From Paraphaeosphaeria minitans (lineage: Eukaryota; Ascomycota; Dothideomycetes; Pleosporales; Didymosphaeriaceae): 64,000 bases of DNA. Positions within the stretch are counted from its first letter, which is position 1. Each line of letters begins with the position of its first letter. The notes beneath the pieces were generated by a model that was not told the DNA's origin, did not search any database, and worked only from the letters and a program-made list of their open reading frames with translations. The translations under genes were made by a program, and so were the position numbers. This document shows positions 11,489-23,900 of this stretch, piece by piece. The stretch lies in NCBI GenBank assembly GCA_015832175.1, contig WJXW01000004.1, forward strand, positions 1,798,001 to 1,862,000, written 5' to 3'.

Positions 11489-12910
11489 AGCCTGAAAGTG
11501 TCAAACTTATCGGCCGAAAGGGCATGTTCTTATGCGTGCATGTCGTTGATCGTAAAGGTGCTTATCGGAAGCTTCACGCTTGGTGTTGCCGACAAACTGT
11601 GGCTCGTGCATTTGCTGCGCCACACATTATTGGGCATGCGAGCGTCCGAATCAGAAAAAACACATTTTGCCGACAGAAGTGGATACGACATGAACGGGAA
11701 ATACTACGACGAGATGTCGTGGAGGTTTCATGCGGGACTATCTTGTTTGGATGCAGGGCTTCTGCCCGGGTTCCAAAATTCGAACTTTGATGTCACGTGG
11801 CGCGCATGTGATGCTCTTCACCTTCGTGGACCGTGGACCTGATAGATGCTACCTTGGCAAATATTCACCAGCCCAAATCCAATGCAGATGGAGAATGCCT
11901 TGATAGATACTATCTTTGCAAATGTTTAGATGGAGAATGTTCTGATAGATGCTGACTTGGCAACTATTCACCAGCTCAAAATTCAATCTAGATGAATAAT
12001 GTTTTGATAGACTACCGTTGGAAATATTCATCAGCTCAAAATCAATATGGATGAAAAATGTTCTTAACCACAGCGTACAAGGCCAAAGACACTCGAGCCG
12101 ATCTCACATGTCGATCTCCAGCCACCAGAATGGGAGGTAAGAGATCTTCTGGTATTCTGGACCGATAGTTATAGTCTTTGGGGGCAGTTTTCAATCTAGT
12201 AATGATGGCATAAATACGGCTACTGGCGAGACCTCGTCAACAGTGTCGCGGGAAGGCCCATTGCTCACGAGTGATGGTGGAAACTCATTACGGAATTTGT
12301 ATCAGACGACGAGAATCTACCCTTGTTCACATCAAGGCCAGCAGAAGAGGAGAATTTGCCATCTATCCAGTCGCACTCTTCCGCATATCGAGGGGTTACA
12401 TCATGTTACCCCGCAATTAGGTAGGTAGAATGCCTCCATCTGTAGGTACCCCACAACTTCCCCAACATCGCGCGCCACCTACTGCAAGATGCCGCCAACA
12501 ACGCCAAACAGCCCACTTGGTGCTTTTTGATTGCGAACCGGGGCGGTCGAATTCCGCTCTGAGACGACTCGGGCGTCACGATTCGCCCGCACAATGTGAG
12601 GGATCGTGTTTGAGTGGTCGCGTTCATTGGACCTAGGTCTTCTTGATGGTCGGCGGCAGTTACGGGGAAGCCTAAAGTTACAGGACGCGGAATAGGTCTT
12701 AGATGAGGTGGTGTGGGTGTACCGTCGGTAGCGGCTATTGATAAAGAGGGGAAGGTACGACGGTGCGAGTGTACTTCATACCTATTCAACTCTTATCTTC
12801 TGTGACGCAGCTTCGAGCTCCTCTTCTTCATCAGCCCTGATCATTCGTTCCACATTGTCTACTTCCAAGTCATCTAGAATCGTGTTGCTCTAGCGAATTG
12901 CATCGAAAAT
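11489..12910. other. Divergent intergenic region between ClC channel and alcohol dehydrogenase
   Basis: It contains the 61-bp tandem repeat at 11840-12064 and no convincing gene. The last 100 bp before the dehydrogenase start are pyrimidine-rich, as is usual for fungal 5' leaders. Confidence 0.6.
11840..12064 (+). repeat. Four-copy tandem repeat, unit about 61 bp
   Basis: Units start with TGATAGA at 11840, 11901, 11943 and 12005 and are 61, 42, 62 and about 60 bp long. Each runs through CTTGGCAAATATTCACC-like and CAGCTCAAAATC-like sequence to GATGGAGAATG or a variant. The second unit lacks an internal block of about 20 bp. Copies differ at roughly a fifth of positions, so the array is not recent. 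It lies in the shared upstream region of two divergent genes. Confidence 0.9.
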
Positions 12911-14132
12911 ATGGCAGACAACAAAACTCAGGAGCAGGTGTTCGAGATCCCGAAGACATGCAAGGCTGGCGTCGTTGTTAACGAAGGCCCGGACTTTCGC
13001 GTAGAGGTTCGAGATGTGCCCGTACCTGAAATAAGTACGAATCCCCTTGTTGTTCGTGCATACACGTTCTTTTGCTTGAGTAGATACACCTACTGACCCC
13101 TGCAGAACCGAACGAGGTCCTTGTCAAGCTCAATGCAACCGGAATATGCCACTCCGATTTGCATTTCATGCTCAACGACTGGGCACTTCCCAAGATGTCT
13201 GATCTCGGCACGCAATGCGCGGGACATGAGGGTGCGGGTGTAATTGTGAAGGTTGGCTCCCAAGTCAAGACATTAAAGCCTGGGATGAGAGCTGGTCTTA
13301 AGGTACACATATTGTTCCAGTTTGCACCCCTTCGTCCTGACAGTTGTTACAGCCCATCCAAGACACCTGCGGTGCCTGCGAACTTTGCCGCACCGGCGAC
13401 GAATGCTACTGTGCAGGAGCTGCTCTCACCGGCCTCACAGTGAACGGCTCGTACCAGCAATACATCGTCTCACCTGAGCGCTACACAACTATCATCCCCA
13501 ACGGCGTATCGGACTTCATCGCCGGCCCGATCATGTGCTCCGCATCCACAATCTACACATCAATCAAAGAATCTGGCCTACAACCAGGCGACTGGGCAGT
13601 CTTTCCCGGCGCAGGCGGCGGCGTCGGCATGCAGGGTCTGCAGCTGGCCAAAGCCATGGGATTGCGACCAGTCGCAATCGATACGGGCGCCGAGAAGAAG
13701 AAGCTCTGCATGGAGAACGGCGCTGAGCACTTCATCGACTTCAAGGAGACTTCCAACGTCGCCGAGGAAGTAATTAAGATCTGCGACGGCGTCGGCGCAC
13801 ACGCCGTGTACGTGACAGCCGTGCAGTCCTACCCATCCTCCATCTCTTTCCTGGGCGGCAGAGTCGGTGGAAAGATCATGTGCATCGGGCTACCGCCGGC
13901 GGGCGCGTTCCACATTGATGTGGATCCGGGACAGATGTGCTTCCGGAAGCAGTCGGTGCAGGGGACGCTGGTGAGCAGTATGGGAGATGTGGATAAGACG
14001 CTGCAGTTTGCTCAGAGGGGGCTACTGAAGCCGATTTGTACCGTGTATCCGTTGAGCAAGTTTAATGAGGTTGTGCAGAAGCTGAGGAGGGGAGAGATTG
14101 CGGGGAGGGCCGTGATAGACTTCAACACATAA
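12911..14132 (+). CDS. Zinc-dependent alcohol dehydrogenase (medium-chain, ADH1-like)
   Basis: It oxidises primary alcohols or reduces aldehydes with NAD(H), probably in the cytosol. Exons 12911-13034, 13106-13302 and 13353-14132, with introns of 71 and 50 bp, give 366 aa. Catalytic zinc ligands are seen as GICHSDLH, the GHEGAG motif and GPIMCSASTIYTSIK. The structural zinc loop is DTCGACELCRTGDECYC, with four Cys. The Rossmann fold has GAGGGVGMQGLQLAKAMG and the acidic residue in VAIDTG, which favours NAD over NADP. Splicing restores PEIKPNEVLVKLNATGICHS across the first junction. The substrate cannot be told from sequence; ethanol is only one option. Confidence 0.94.
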
Positions 14133-14758
14133 TAGAGCTGGAGCGGCATTGCCTTCCAATGTAAGAATTGAAAAGTGTAATATCCTCGAACGCAGCGATG
14201 CCATGTGTAGTGTTGTAAGGCAGTTCACGATCTTGCGAATTCGCCCAGACAGCCCGAGCCTAGATACCTAGCGACCGATTTAGAAACATGAAACCGCCCC
14301 ATCACCATCATGGTCGCAAGTTCGAAACAGGGGGGATGATACAGTCAGCCAATCAGAGTGCGAGAACCACCAGTGGCCCCAGGTAAGCGACGAAAAGGCG
14401 ACAGGGCTCTGAGCGGTGAGGCAGTGCACTTCGCATCACATGCACCGCAGTCAACCTTGGGCTTGGAGGTCAAGCTTTCTTTCATATACTTAGCGGGCAC
14501 TGCCTACAATTTCAGCCTTGCACTCCAGAATTGGTTATAGGGAAATTGTCCAAAATTGCGCAGTGACATGCAAGGAAGAGCTATCGTAGGTAGAATCGGA
14601 CAGGTAAGAAATCAGGCTGAGGCGAAAAAGCTGGACCGACGATGCGTTGGGCGACATACGGATTTGTACAACGAGGATTGAATTGCAGACTCACTGCGAA
14701 TTTGCAAGATTGAGAACGCGTGCGCGGAAGGATCAGCCTTCCATCACCCTCACTAGGT
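14133..14758. other. Intergenic region between alcohol dehydrogenase and lipase
   Basis: No gene was recognised in this 626-bp stretch. It should hold the dehydrogenase 3' end and the lipase promoter. An extra upstream exon of the lipase cannot be excluded, because the sequence just before its ATG reads AGGTATGA, which could be a splice donor. Confidence 0.5.
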
Positions 14759-16603
14759 ATGACGTTCGGCTTCTCGAGTCGGGAGTGCAAGCACAAGAAA
14801 CTTCAAAAGCCAGCTGCTGCGCAGCCGTACACCCAAAATGGGCACTTTACGAATCCACCGCCGCAGTTCAACTATGCTGTGAGCCCTCCGCTGTCGGCCG
14901 GGCATATCTCGCCACTACAACAGCATCATCCGATATATGGGGCAAGACCGCAAATGCCACAGCAGTCCCATCAGTCTTATTCGGCTTCACCACCTTACCA
15001 ACCAGCACAGCCTTACCATGGCGAACCCAGAGCTAGCTTTGCCACACAATCCCCTCCATGGAATGATGGTTTGAAGACCCACTGGAACCGAGCTGGACGT
15101 CTGGCGTCGAAGTCATACCAGGATCTGACTGCTCAGGTCTCGTCAGGCGCGCAAAAGAGCGTAGACCTCGCCAATAAAAGCATCGCTGTGACAATGACGA
15201 CTTTCGTTGAGCGGCCTACTACATTGGTTACAAATAAGAGCGTGCAGATGATCAATCAGAGTGCGGCACTCTGCGATCGTTTGAACTCTAAATTTGACGC
15301 TGTCATCACTAGCATCGATGAAGGCATGTTCAGCGGCAAAGAGCAGGATCTCATGGTCGAGGACGACGAGACGCCGTATGCATCAACTTCTACGCTTCAG
15401 CCCAGCATCGCGCTCGAACGGTCTGCAGCTTCGGGTGTATGTCCCAGCCAGAAGAACGCAAAAAGCTCAAACATGTTCTCAAAGGTCTGGCTGTATTCGA
15501 ATTCACGCCTACCTCCACACCTTCCACCCTTCAAGGTTTACATGCCCACATACCCACTGCTATGCCTTGCCGCCGCATACTCCGAGCGCGTCTACACGCC
15601 CTCCACTCTCCCAAACACCGAATCCGAGACCCACATCCCTGCAGACTGGCGTTCCGGTACAAAAGCCATGATCTTAAAGTCCCTCCCCCGCGACGACATG
15701 AACACCGTCGTCTTCGCCATCCGCGGCTCGCAAACCTTCATGGACTGGGCCGTGAACTATAAGTCCGCGCCGTCCAGCCCCGACGGCTTCCTCGACGACC
15801 CCGGCAACCTCTGCCACGCAGGCTTCCTCTACGTCGCACGGAAGATGGTAGCCCCTGTTGCGGAACGCCTCCGCGTTCTCCTGCAAGAGAACCCGGCGCG
15901 GTCAAACTGCAGTCTGCTCATAACGGGCCACTCGGCTGGTGGTGCTGTTGCAGCGCTCCTCTACGCACACATGATGAGCACGACGGTGACGTCCGAGCTG
16001 AGCTACCTCACCAGCTTCTTCAAGCGCGTTCACTGCGTGACCTTTGGCGCACCACCGATCAGCTTGCTCCCGTTCAAGCCCAGTACCGACAAGCGGCATC
16101 GGAAGAGTCTGTTCTACAGCTTCATCAACGAGGGCGACCCCGTGCCGCGCGCAGATAAGGCCGTGGTGAAAAGTCTCGTGAAGCTATGGAGTAGTCCCCC
16201 ACCGTGTACGAGATACACATCCACTCTAGCCACTATGTCACGACTCAGCATCTCTCCTTCCTCAAATAATGTCGAAAAGCCCAGCTCGGGGCGAAACGCA
16301 GCTAAGCCCAAGTTATCAAAGGCATCGCTGCCTGCGACATCCCTGGCTCCCACTACCGCGACGTCCCCGCCGTGGCCCTTGGTTCCTTGCACTCTGAGCA
16401 ATGCGGGGCGGCTGATTGTTTTGAGGGAGAAGGGGTGGGATGGGAGTGAAAGCGCGGGGGAGGAGGAGGTCGAGGCTGTCACAGTGGATGATGAGATGTT
16501 GAGGGCGGTGGTGTACGGGGATCCGGTGAAGCATCAGATGAGTCTGTATAAGCGGCGGGTGGAGTGTATTGCTACAAGAGCGGTTACAGGGGGTGGCTAC
16601 TGA
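14759..16603 (+). CDS. Class-3 lipase domain protein
   Basis: A predicted alpha/beta-hydrolase acting on glycerolipid esters. The frame is uninterrupted for 614 aa. The first 100 residues are rich in Pro, Gln, His and Ser. The hydrolase core starts near KVYMPTYPLLCLAAAYSERV. It has an oxyanion-hole region, VVFAIRGSQTFMDWAVN, and the nucleophile elbow GHSAGG, whose Ser is at about residue 391. It also has VTFGAPPISLLP, and FINEGDPVPRADKA, which holds the acid residue. The C-terminal 140 residues are Ser/Pro-rich, then LIVLREKGWDGSES and KHQMSLYKRRVECI, where the catalytic His would be HQM. No signal peptide is seen, so an intracellular role is likely. The substrate is unknown. Confidence 0.88.
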   Translation: MTFGFSSRECKHKKLQKPAAAQPYTQNGHFTNPPPQFNYAVSPPLSAGHISPLQQHHPIYGARPQMPQQSHQSYSASPPYQPAQPYHGEPRASFATQSPPWNDGLKTHWNRAGRLASKSYQDLTAQVSSGAQKSVDLANKSIAVTMTTFVERPTTLVTNKSVQMINQSAALCDRLNSKFDAVITSIDEGMFSGKEQDLMVEDDETPYASTSTLQPSIALERSAASGVCPSQKNAKSSNMFSKVWLYSNSRLPPHLPPFKVYMPTYPLLCLAAAYSERVYTPSTLPNTESETHIPADWRSGTKAMILKSLPRDDMNTVVFAIRGSQTFMDWAVNYKSAPSSPDGFLDDPGNLCHAGFLYVARKMVAPVAERLRVLLQENPARSNCSLLITGHSAGGAVAALLYAHMMSTTVTSELSYLTSFFKRVHCVTFGAPPISLLPFKPSTDKRHRKSLFYSFINEGDPVPRADKAVVKSLVKLWSSPPPCTRYTSTLATMSRLSISPSSNNVEKPSSGRNAAKPKLSKASLPATSLAPTTATSPPWPLVPCTLSNAGRLIVLREKGWDGSESAGEEEVEAVTVDDEMLRAVVYGDPVKHQMSLYKRRVECIATRAVTGGGY

Positions 16604-18057
16604 GGGTGGTCTTGCCGGCAGACCTACTCTGACTCTACAAATATTCTAAGCAAGTTGTTTTTCGTTGCGGGGTGTGATGTGAATTTCGATGCAGTCCTCG
16701 CAGGGCGGCTGAGGATGTCGTAAACCGGCTACGCACATTGGTGAAGTATCCCACGAGGATACGTGAGCGGTGCCAATTGGTAAAGGTGAGTGTAACCACA
16801 CCGAATGTCCTCATCGGCGACTACCTGAGTGCCATCAAATTGGAGCATGCGTGCTTCGACATATCATTTACTCTACTTTTTGCTGTCCGCGGAGCATCTG
16901 CACCGCACCGCACCCTCCCTTCTAAGCGCTCGTATAACATGGAACACGGCGGTGTCGTCCTTCCCTGGGGATTAGGGAAGGATTCGGCTACCTAGCACTT
17001 TTTTCCCGTGCGTCCCGCCGCCGACTTTCTGATCTCTTCAACCCCACAAGACCGCCATTTGACGTTCTCATCCAACTGATATCTCCTTCATTATCGCCAA
17101 TCTCTAGTTGGGTAGACGTTGGAAGCCATTGGCGCTGTTGCGGCGCGTGCAGGGAGAGTAATGTCGTGTATTCATGTTGTAAATGAAGAAAAGAAAAACG
17201 TCAAATGGAAAATACGGACCATTGAGAAATCGTTTCTGAGTTTTCTTCGGAACTGCATGTGTTGTAGCCACCAGGAGGATATCACAAAGTTCACAAATGA
17301 CTCGCAACAAGTGGGACATGCTGATAGACTAGGACACTACCCTAGGCCTTCTAACTATTGAGCTTTAACATGGCCTACATGAAAAGGTTGGCGTTCGCCT
17401 TACATCGCTCGCCGCACCCATTGTTGCGACCCCTTCATCTCCAAATGATGAAACTACATCTAAAACTAAGAGCTTATCAAGATACCCTGGGTCGAAACAA
17501 AATTTCTCGAAATGAGCTTATATGACCTCGCAGAACGATTAATTTCACACTTTCCACATTGCCATATCGAGATTTGGTCGGAAACATCAAGCTGGCCCGT
17601 AGCATCACGTACATACACGTACGCGAGATTTTCAACTATTCAAAGGTTGCCAAGTTCTGAAAAGGCTCAAAAGACGATTTGTATCGCCACGCAGCGCGTC
17701 ATGGAAAGTTTACTAAAAAATCGCTGATATTTCATCTCTTTTGGTTACTGTTGTATTTTCAGTTTCTATTCATGTACGTATCATTGGCGCATGTCCATAG
17801 CATGCATATCCAGGTTGCTGATAGACGAAGAACGCAACCGGGGTTGGACCATTCTTTATGAGGTAGATCAATCTGGAGTGAGTCCGAACGACTAGGAACT
17901 CTACTCTGTAACATGATATCGTAAGACAAAACAGATGAACAGCCACCTCCAGTAACGAAACAGTCTTCCGATATTTCAACGACTCGGGGAACCAACTATT
18001 TCATCTCCATGACGATCATTCTTTTCCTTCTCTACACTCAACGTACGGCTCTGGATC
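16604..18057. other. Intergenic region between convergent lipase and MFS genes
   Basis: No gene, RNA or repeat was recognised in these 1.45 kb. The sequence is AT-rich, and several short frames look like chance. It holds only the 3' ends of the two convergent genes as far as I can see. Confidence 0.5.
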
Positions 18058-19798
18058 TTAAACAGCATGGCTCTTGCTCAACTTCTCCATGACCATGCGC
18101 ACCACGCTCGGCCCCGCAGCGCCCACGCTCACCATGAACGCCACAACACCACAGCTCAGAGCAATAAGATGGCTGACGCGGCATCCGTGCAGATAGCTGC
18201 CCAAAACTATATCCAGCTCGCCGTCGTGAAAAATGTTCCGAATCTGCGTGGCTCCCGCACTGACGACATCGTGCGGATCTAAGCTCGGCAGGCTTTCCTT
18301 CAGATGCGCCACGAGGCCCTGCTGGAAGAACGCTTCGCAGCTAGCCACGAATAGCGAAGTCCCCAGGTTCTCGACGAAGAGCGTCAAAGACGTTACCGAG
18401 GGGATGTCGTTCCGTGAGACGAGCGACTGGTTGTAGATCATCGGGATCTGCAGGCAAAGTCCAACGCCCATGCCAGTGAGCAGCTCAAAACCAATCCAGT
18501 TGCGCGTGGGCGTTGGTTTGTCGACGGTGTATATCATCGTAGTGCCAACAGTAGCGAGTAACGCGCCGACAACGAGGAAGGGCTTGTGGTGGCGCCACCA
18601 AGTAAGTGCGCCGTTCGAGAAAGCCGTGAAGACAGACACAGCCAGAATGAGCGGGATGAGTCTGACGCCGCTTTCCGAAGCGGACGTCGCGTCCACTGAC
18701 TGGAATTGCACTGGTAGCATGTACTGCAGCGGAAAGAACAACCCCGCGAGGAAAAAAGCGTACATCAGATTCATGCTGACTTCGAGTTTCTTGATGAGGT
18801 GCGCGTGAACCATGGCTTTGTCGCCCATCTTGTACTCATTGTAGATGAAGGCGAGGAAGCTGAGGGCGGAGCCGACGAGGGAGCCCCAGACTTTTGGTGA
18901 GCTCCAGGGGTACGAACCAGAGTAGTGCATGCCGAGGACGAAGCAGCTAAGGAAGGAGGTAACCAGAATGCCACCGCCAAGGTCAAGGCCAAGAATGCGC
19001 TCGCGGAGGGCGGTGTCGCGGATCACGATAGGGGAGCGGAAGGTCAGCGTCATAATGATTACGGCTAGGCCGCCGATGGGGAGGGAGATCCTGTGAAGGG
19101 TCAATGTCTTAATTTCGGGCATTGGCCGAGGAAAGAAGAAGATTGCCCACATACCAAAAGCACCATCGCCACCCAATGCTGTCTGTCAACCCTCCACCCA
19201 ACAACGGCCCCGCAACACTACTAATCCCAAACGTCGCACTCACAACCCCCATATACGCCGCACGATACTCATCCCTCACACTAATCGCAATAATAATAAA
19301 ACTCCCCGTCATAACCCCCCCACCCCCAATGCCCGCAACCACCCTCCCCAAAATCAGCTCCTCGGAGCTCCTCGACGCACCACAAATAATATTGCCGACT
19401 TCAAAAATCGCCACAGAGAGCATAAACACTCTCTTCAGCAGGAAATGCTGATAAGCTTTTCCCCACACGAGCTTGAACGCCCCGTTGGTAACAGAATAAG
19501 CGGACCCGTACCACGCGATATTCGCGATAGAGCCGAATTCCGTCGTGATGGTGGGGATGGCGGTAGCGATGATGGAGAAGTCGAGGGCGGCGAGGAGGAT
19601 GCTGAGAATGAGACCAAGGGTGAGGAGGACGAGGCGGATGCCTTCTGGGTGCTGGTACTCCGGGGAGGAGGTAGTGATTGTGATGAGGGAGGCTGCTTCT
19701 GCTTCTACTTCACGTGAGTCATCTTTGGCGTTGGGGGGTTGGGCGGGCGCTGGAGCTGTGGGGATCGCGGAGCGCGAGGCCAGCTCGATCTCGTCCAT
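18058..19798 (-). CDS. MFS transporter, DHA2-type drug:H+ antiporter (14 TM)
   Basis: A predicted plasma-membrane or vacuolar proton antiporter exporting drugs, toxins or siderophore-like compounds. Exons 19155-19798 and 18058-19090, with a 64-bp intron, give 558 aa. The first 50 residues are cytosolic. TM1 is VLLTLGLILSILLAALDFSI, with the D-F-S-I motif (DHA2 motif D1). The antiporter motif C reads SSVAGPLLGGGLTD. Splicing restores WRWCFWISLPIGG, a hallmark stretch after TM6. Further hydrophobic segments continue to the C-terminus. The region around residues 100-120 (AYSVTNGAFKLVWGKAYQHF) fits the loop between TM2 and TM3. The neighbours give no clue to the substrate. Confidence 0.93.
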
Positions 19799-20909
19799 TG
19801 CGAAAATGAGTTGATGTTGAGCAAGTGAGACGAATACTTCGGGTTTATGACCGCGACACCTATGTAGTTTTGGCGTAGGGCGTGTCACGCCAAGGAATCG
19901 CTTTATTAGGAAGGTGTCATAGGGATCGGGTTAGCGTATGTAAGATCTAACGCTGCAATTGTATATGAAAGGCGGCGTTTCTGCATGCGTACACCCCAAG
20001 TAACGGTGAGACATGAATGATGGTTGGGGACAACATCGGATTTAAAAAGTAAGATTTGCCGGTAGCGAGAATTGGGAGGATACAGAACAATTTGGACAGT
20101 GGGGTTATCAAGATGTTCCTGAAGATAGAAAACAACATTTTGAACCTTCATAGAGCAGTCCAAAATCAGGGTGTACTAAAAGTGGGTGGTTTCATAAGAG
20201 TAATTGTAAGGTTCCCGGCGCATGAACAGAGCTTAAAGCTAGCCGAAGAACATCTGGCATTCTAGAATCTCATGTCCTTTGACTTCTCTCGTCCCACAAG
20301 CGCGACGCAATTCTGTCGTAGGTAACCCACCTGCGCGGTGCTGGAATGACTCAGAAATTATAGAAGCATGCGCTAAAGTAGTGAGGTGAAGGGAAGGGCA
20401 CGTGACAGTGGTGCTGTGGTACGAAGAGGTATTGCACAGGCGTTACTGGATGGGTCCATTGTACTGGGAGCCTTGCAAGCGCTGATATCTCAAGCGGGAC
20501 GAGGTCTATCAATACCTCTAGGGTGCTCAACGTCTTTTAGTCACGTGGTGTGCTTACCGACGGTTTTGGTGCGCATCGGGTCACCTGACTGAAAGCCCTC
20601 AGACAGGCCGAACGTACCCACAAGGACGGGCAGGTTGCAAGAGGGCGCAGGAACTAAGTATGCTAGTACGAAGCTTAGTTGTACGCAGGCATAGAAAAAA
20701 TGCTTGTAAGAGGATGTGGAGATAGCGGCTGAATGAAGAGGCAAGTACCAGTGAACTTTAAGGATTGTAAATTTCTTCAGGATCACACAGTATAAGACAT
20801 TCTCGTTAGGAAAGATGCTTCAATTTAACTTTCCTACCAAACGCCAGAAATGCACACTTTTGACCCTTCAAACGCCTGAATTGCGAAAAACGCCATACAA
20901 GGCAAGTAA
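19799..20909. other. Intergenic region between the MFS start and the midasin stop
   Basis: This 1.1-kb stretch contains the MFS promoter and the 3' flank of midasin. No gene, RNA or repeat was recognised. Several short open frames have no family look. Confidence 0.5.
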
Positions 20910-23900
20910 TTAAACACTGCCCACAACCTCCCCAAACCACTGCCTCAATGCCCCGGACAACACTCCCGGCAACTCCCGTACATCTCTAACGACCAGGAAA
21001 TACCGGAACGGGAAGCGCTCCATATACTTCCACCGGACAACCTTGCCCTCAGGCGATATCTCCACAGACTGCAAATCCATGATGCCCTTCTCTTTCTCCG
21101 CTTCAACCGCGCCCTCAGGTGCGTTGGCAGCGAGCTTTGCGGTAGTAGGCGCCCCAGCCGACGAATCGATAATCACAAACACAATCATCACACGCTCCTC
21201 CTGCGCACGACGCACAAGCCGCTGGATATCAGCGTGGGAGTCGCAAATTCCATCACTCACAATAAGCATGAGCTGCCACAGATCCTCGCCGGCGGAACTA
21301 CTCCCCTTGCGCCGCGCTTCCGCAAACAGATCCAGCGACTTGTGCACCAGCCCGCGCACATCCGTCTTCTGCTGGTCGAAGCCAAACTGCTCGAATACGC
21401 GCACGCCGGCCTCGCTGGTAAACGGCTTGTCGAAGTCGTGCGCGACGTTGATGGTGTCACCGAAGCCGGTCACCGCGACTTCACCCACCTCGAGCATCGC
21501 CATGCTGCGCGCGACGAGCGTGAGTGTCTTGAGCGCGAGGTTAGAGGCGCCGGACTCGGCCATGGACTTGGAGTCGTCGAGCGCGATCATTACTTGGTAG
21601 GAGCGCTTTGATGGGAGCGAGCGCCGCAGCCAGATCTTGTCGCGTTTGTAGCTAGAGGCGATATAGGGGATGATGCGCTTGAGGTTGAGGCGCTTGCCGG
21701 TGCGGAAGTCGCCGCGGAGCTTGGTGGCGAGGGTGGGCGCGAGGATGAGGCGGAGCGACTCGGTGAGTTGTTGGGATAGGGAGTGCGTGGAGGCTTCGTG
21801 GGAGAGCCAGAGGGCACGGGCGCTCTCGGGCGTGAGAGCGGAGACGTCATCTAAGTGGACGAGGTCGAGCTTCGTTTCAACTTCGTCGACTGAAGACCCA
21901 TCTGAGACGTCATCCTCGAGGGGCATAGCGTCGTCCATATCGGCATCTTCCTCGTTCGTGAGGGGCTTTTGCTCGCCGATGAAGGCCTGGGGTCGGCCGT
22001 CAGTGGTAGACTGCTGCTGAGGTTCTTGTTCTTCCGGTGGAGGAGGTTCGTTATCTTGCATATCGACATCCTGCTGGGCATCGTGTAGCTCCTCGTTGTC
22101 TTCCGGTCGAGCAGCTGTCTTGTCCTCTTCATCAACTGCTATAGCCATGTCGTGATCCAAAGCCTTTGCCTGCTCTTCAGTTGCCGTGCCCAACGCTTGC
22201 GTGTCAGCCTGCTCCTCCTCGTCCTGGAGATGCTCGAAGTCAGCATTGGCCATGTCGACCTCCTTGTCAATTTGCTGCACTTGCGTCTCGTCCTTCTGGT
22301 GAGCTTCTGAAATCTGCTTCTGCTGGTTGTACCACTTTTCCAAAACATCGCCCAGCTTCTTGAAAGATTGTGTCTCGGGAGACTCTTCGGGCTGTTCACC
22401 ATGACCACCTGCATCGGGTTGGGCGGTTTGGCCGAGGGTACCGTCGTCAGCAGTGGTTTCTTGCTGCTCTGCTGACTCCCCTTCAGCGCCCTCGTCGCGG
22501 TTTGCAGCACTGGCAGAAGTTTGTTCCTGTTGGTTCTTATGCGCTTCTTCGTTGGCGTCTGCACCTGCACCGGCTTCGGCGTTCTGATCAGGCTGATGCT
22601 CATCTTTCACATCACGCAACATATCCTCTGGAGCATTCTCATCAGGCAGAGGAACGGGATCGTCCTCGGGTCCCTCTTCACCATCTTGCTCTTCTTCTTC
22701 TTCTTCCTTCATGTCTTCGTCTTCGACATGGCCTGTGGTGTCCTTTTCTTCTTCGCCCTCTTGCTCAGGCCCGATTTCTTCATCAACCGTGTCAGGCTGG
22801 ACACCAGCTTCCGCCTCCATTTCCTCTTCGGGCAGATCCTCGTCCATGTCCATATCATCGTTATTGTCTCCCTTTTCGTCATCGTCCTCATTACCGTCCA
22901 TGTTCAACTCGTCAGGAAGTTCAAGCGTCTCTTCCTCTTTCGCATGTGGATCCATCTGCTCCGTCTCGCCAACACCAACATTCTCTTCCTGGTCCTCGCC
23001 CTCCATTTCCATCTCCTCTTCCTCTTCACCACCCTCCTTTTCTTCTTTCTCTTCATTCTTCTCATCCTTGTCGTCCTTTCCATCCTTCTGTTCCTGACCG
23101 GCAGCAACCTGCTCATCCTGGTTCTCAGTCCCAACGTCCTCCTTGCCTTCCTTCTCCTTCAGATCGTCCTCCTTCCCACCCTCATCCCACATCTTCTCAT
23201 CCACCGCGCTGGGTCCAAGATCATCCACACTACCAACCTCACTCTGCACATCATCCTCGCTTTCTTCGCCTTCCTCATCGCCCTTATCTTCCTTCTCTGC
23301 GGTCTCGCCATCCTCGCCTTCCATCTCCTTGTCCCCCATATCGACAGCATCTTCCTGGTCCTCGATGCTGCCTTCCCTCTCGCCCTTCTCTTGCGCAAGC
23401 TCTTCTAGATCCTCGTCATCCGCGATGTCCTTCGAGATGTCTTCTGCGCCTTCGCCAGCACCCAACCCAGTGCCGTCTTCGAGCTTCTCATCCTTGGTCT
23501 TGTCGTCTTGGTCGTTGGACTTCTCGGGCGGCTGGCAGAAGCCTTGGGTGCCGACTTGTAAGAAAGATTTGGCAAGACGGTGGAGGAGCTTCGCTGTTGA
23601 GGTGTGCAGTGCGGAGAAGCGTGCGACGAGTGACCTGTATGAGGCAAGGTACTGGTTCAACAGAGGCTGGATGGTGGCAAACAGCGCGGCAATGACGGCT
23701 AGATCGGCATCTTCAGAGATGAGGTGGGCAGCATCCAGGAGCTTTGCGGTTGAGGAGCTGATGTGAAGCGCGTAGAGCGCATCGATGGCGGCAGTCAAAG
23801 CCTTTTCTTCTCTTATAAGCCACCCAGCATCATCGATCGAGGTGGGAAGATCCTTTAGCGCACTCTCGACATCTTGCATAGAGCCGAGAATGGAATCCAG

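Noticed and set aside
15400..15560. Possible frameshift in the lipase, since a second frame also looks protein-like here
   Set aside because: The main frame carries the family-like stretch KVWLYSNSRLPPHLPPFKV and continues unbroken, so no frameshift is needed.
22370..23695. Long plus-strand open frame of 441 codons inside midasin
   Set aside because: It mirrors the acidic GAG/GAA-rich region of midasin; Pro/His/Leu/Ser bias is what the complement of Glu/Asp codons gives.
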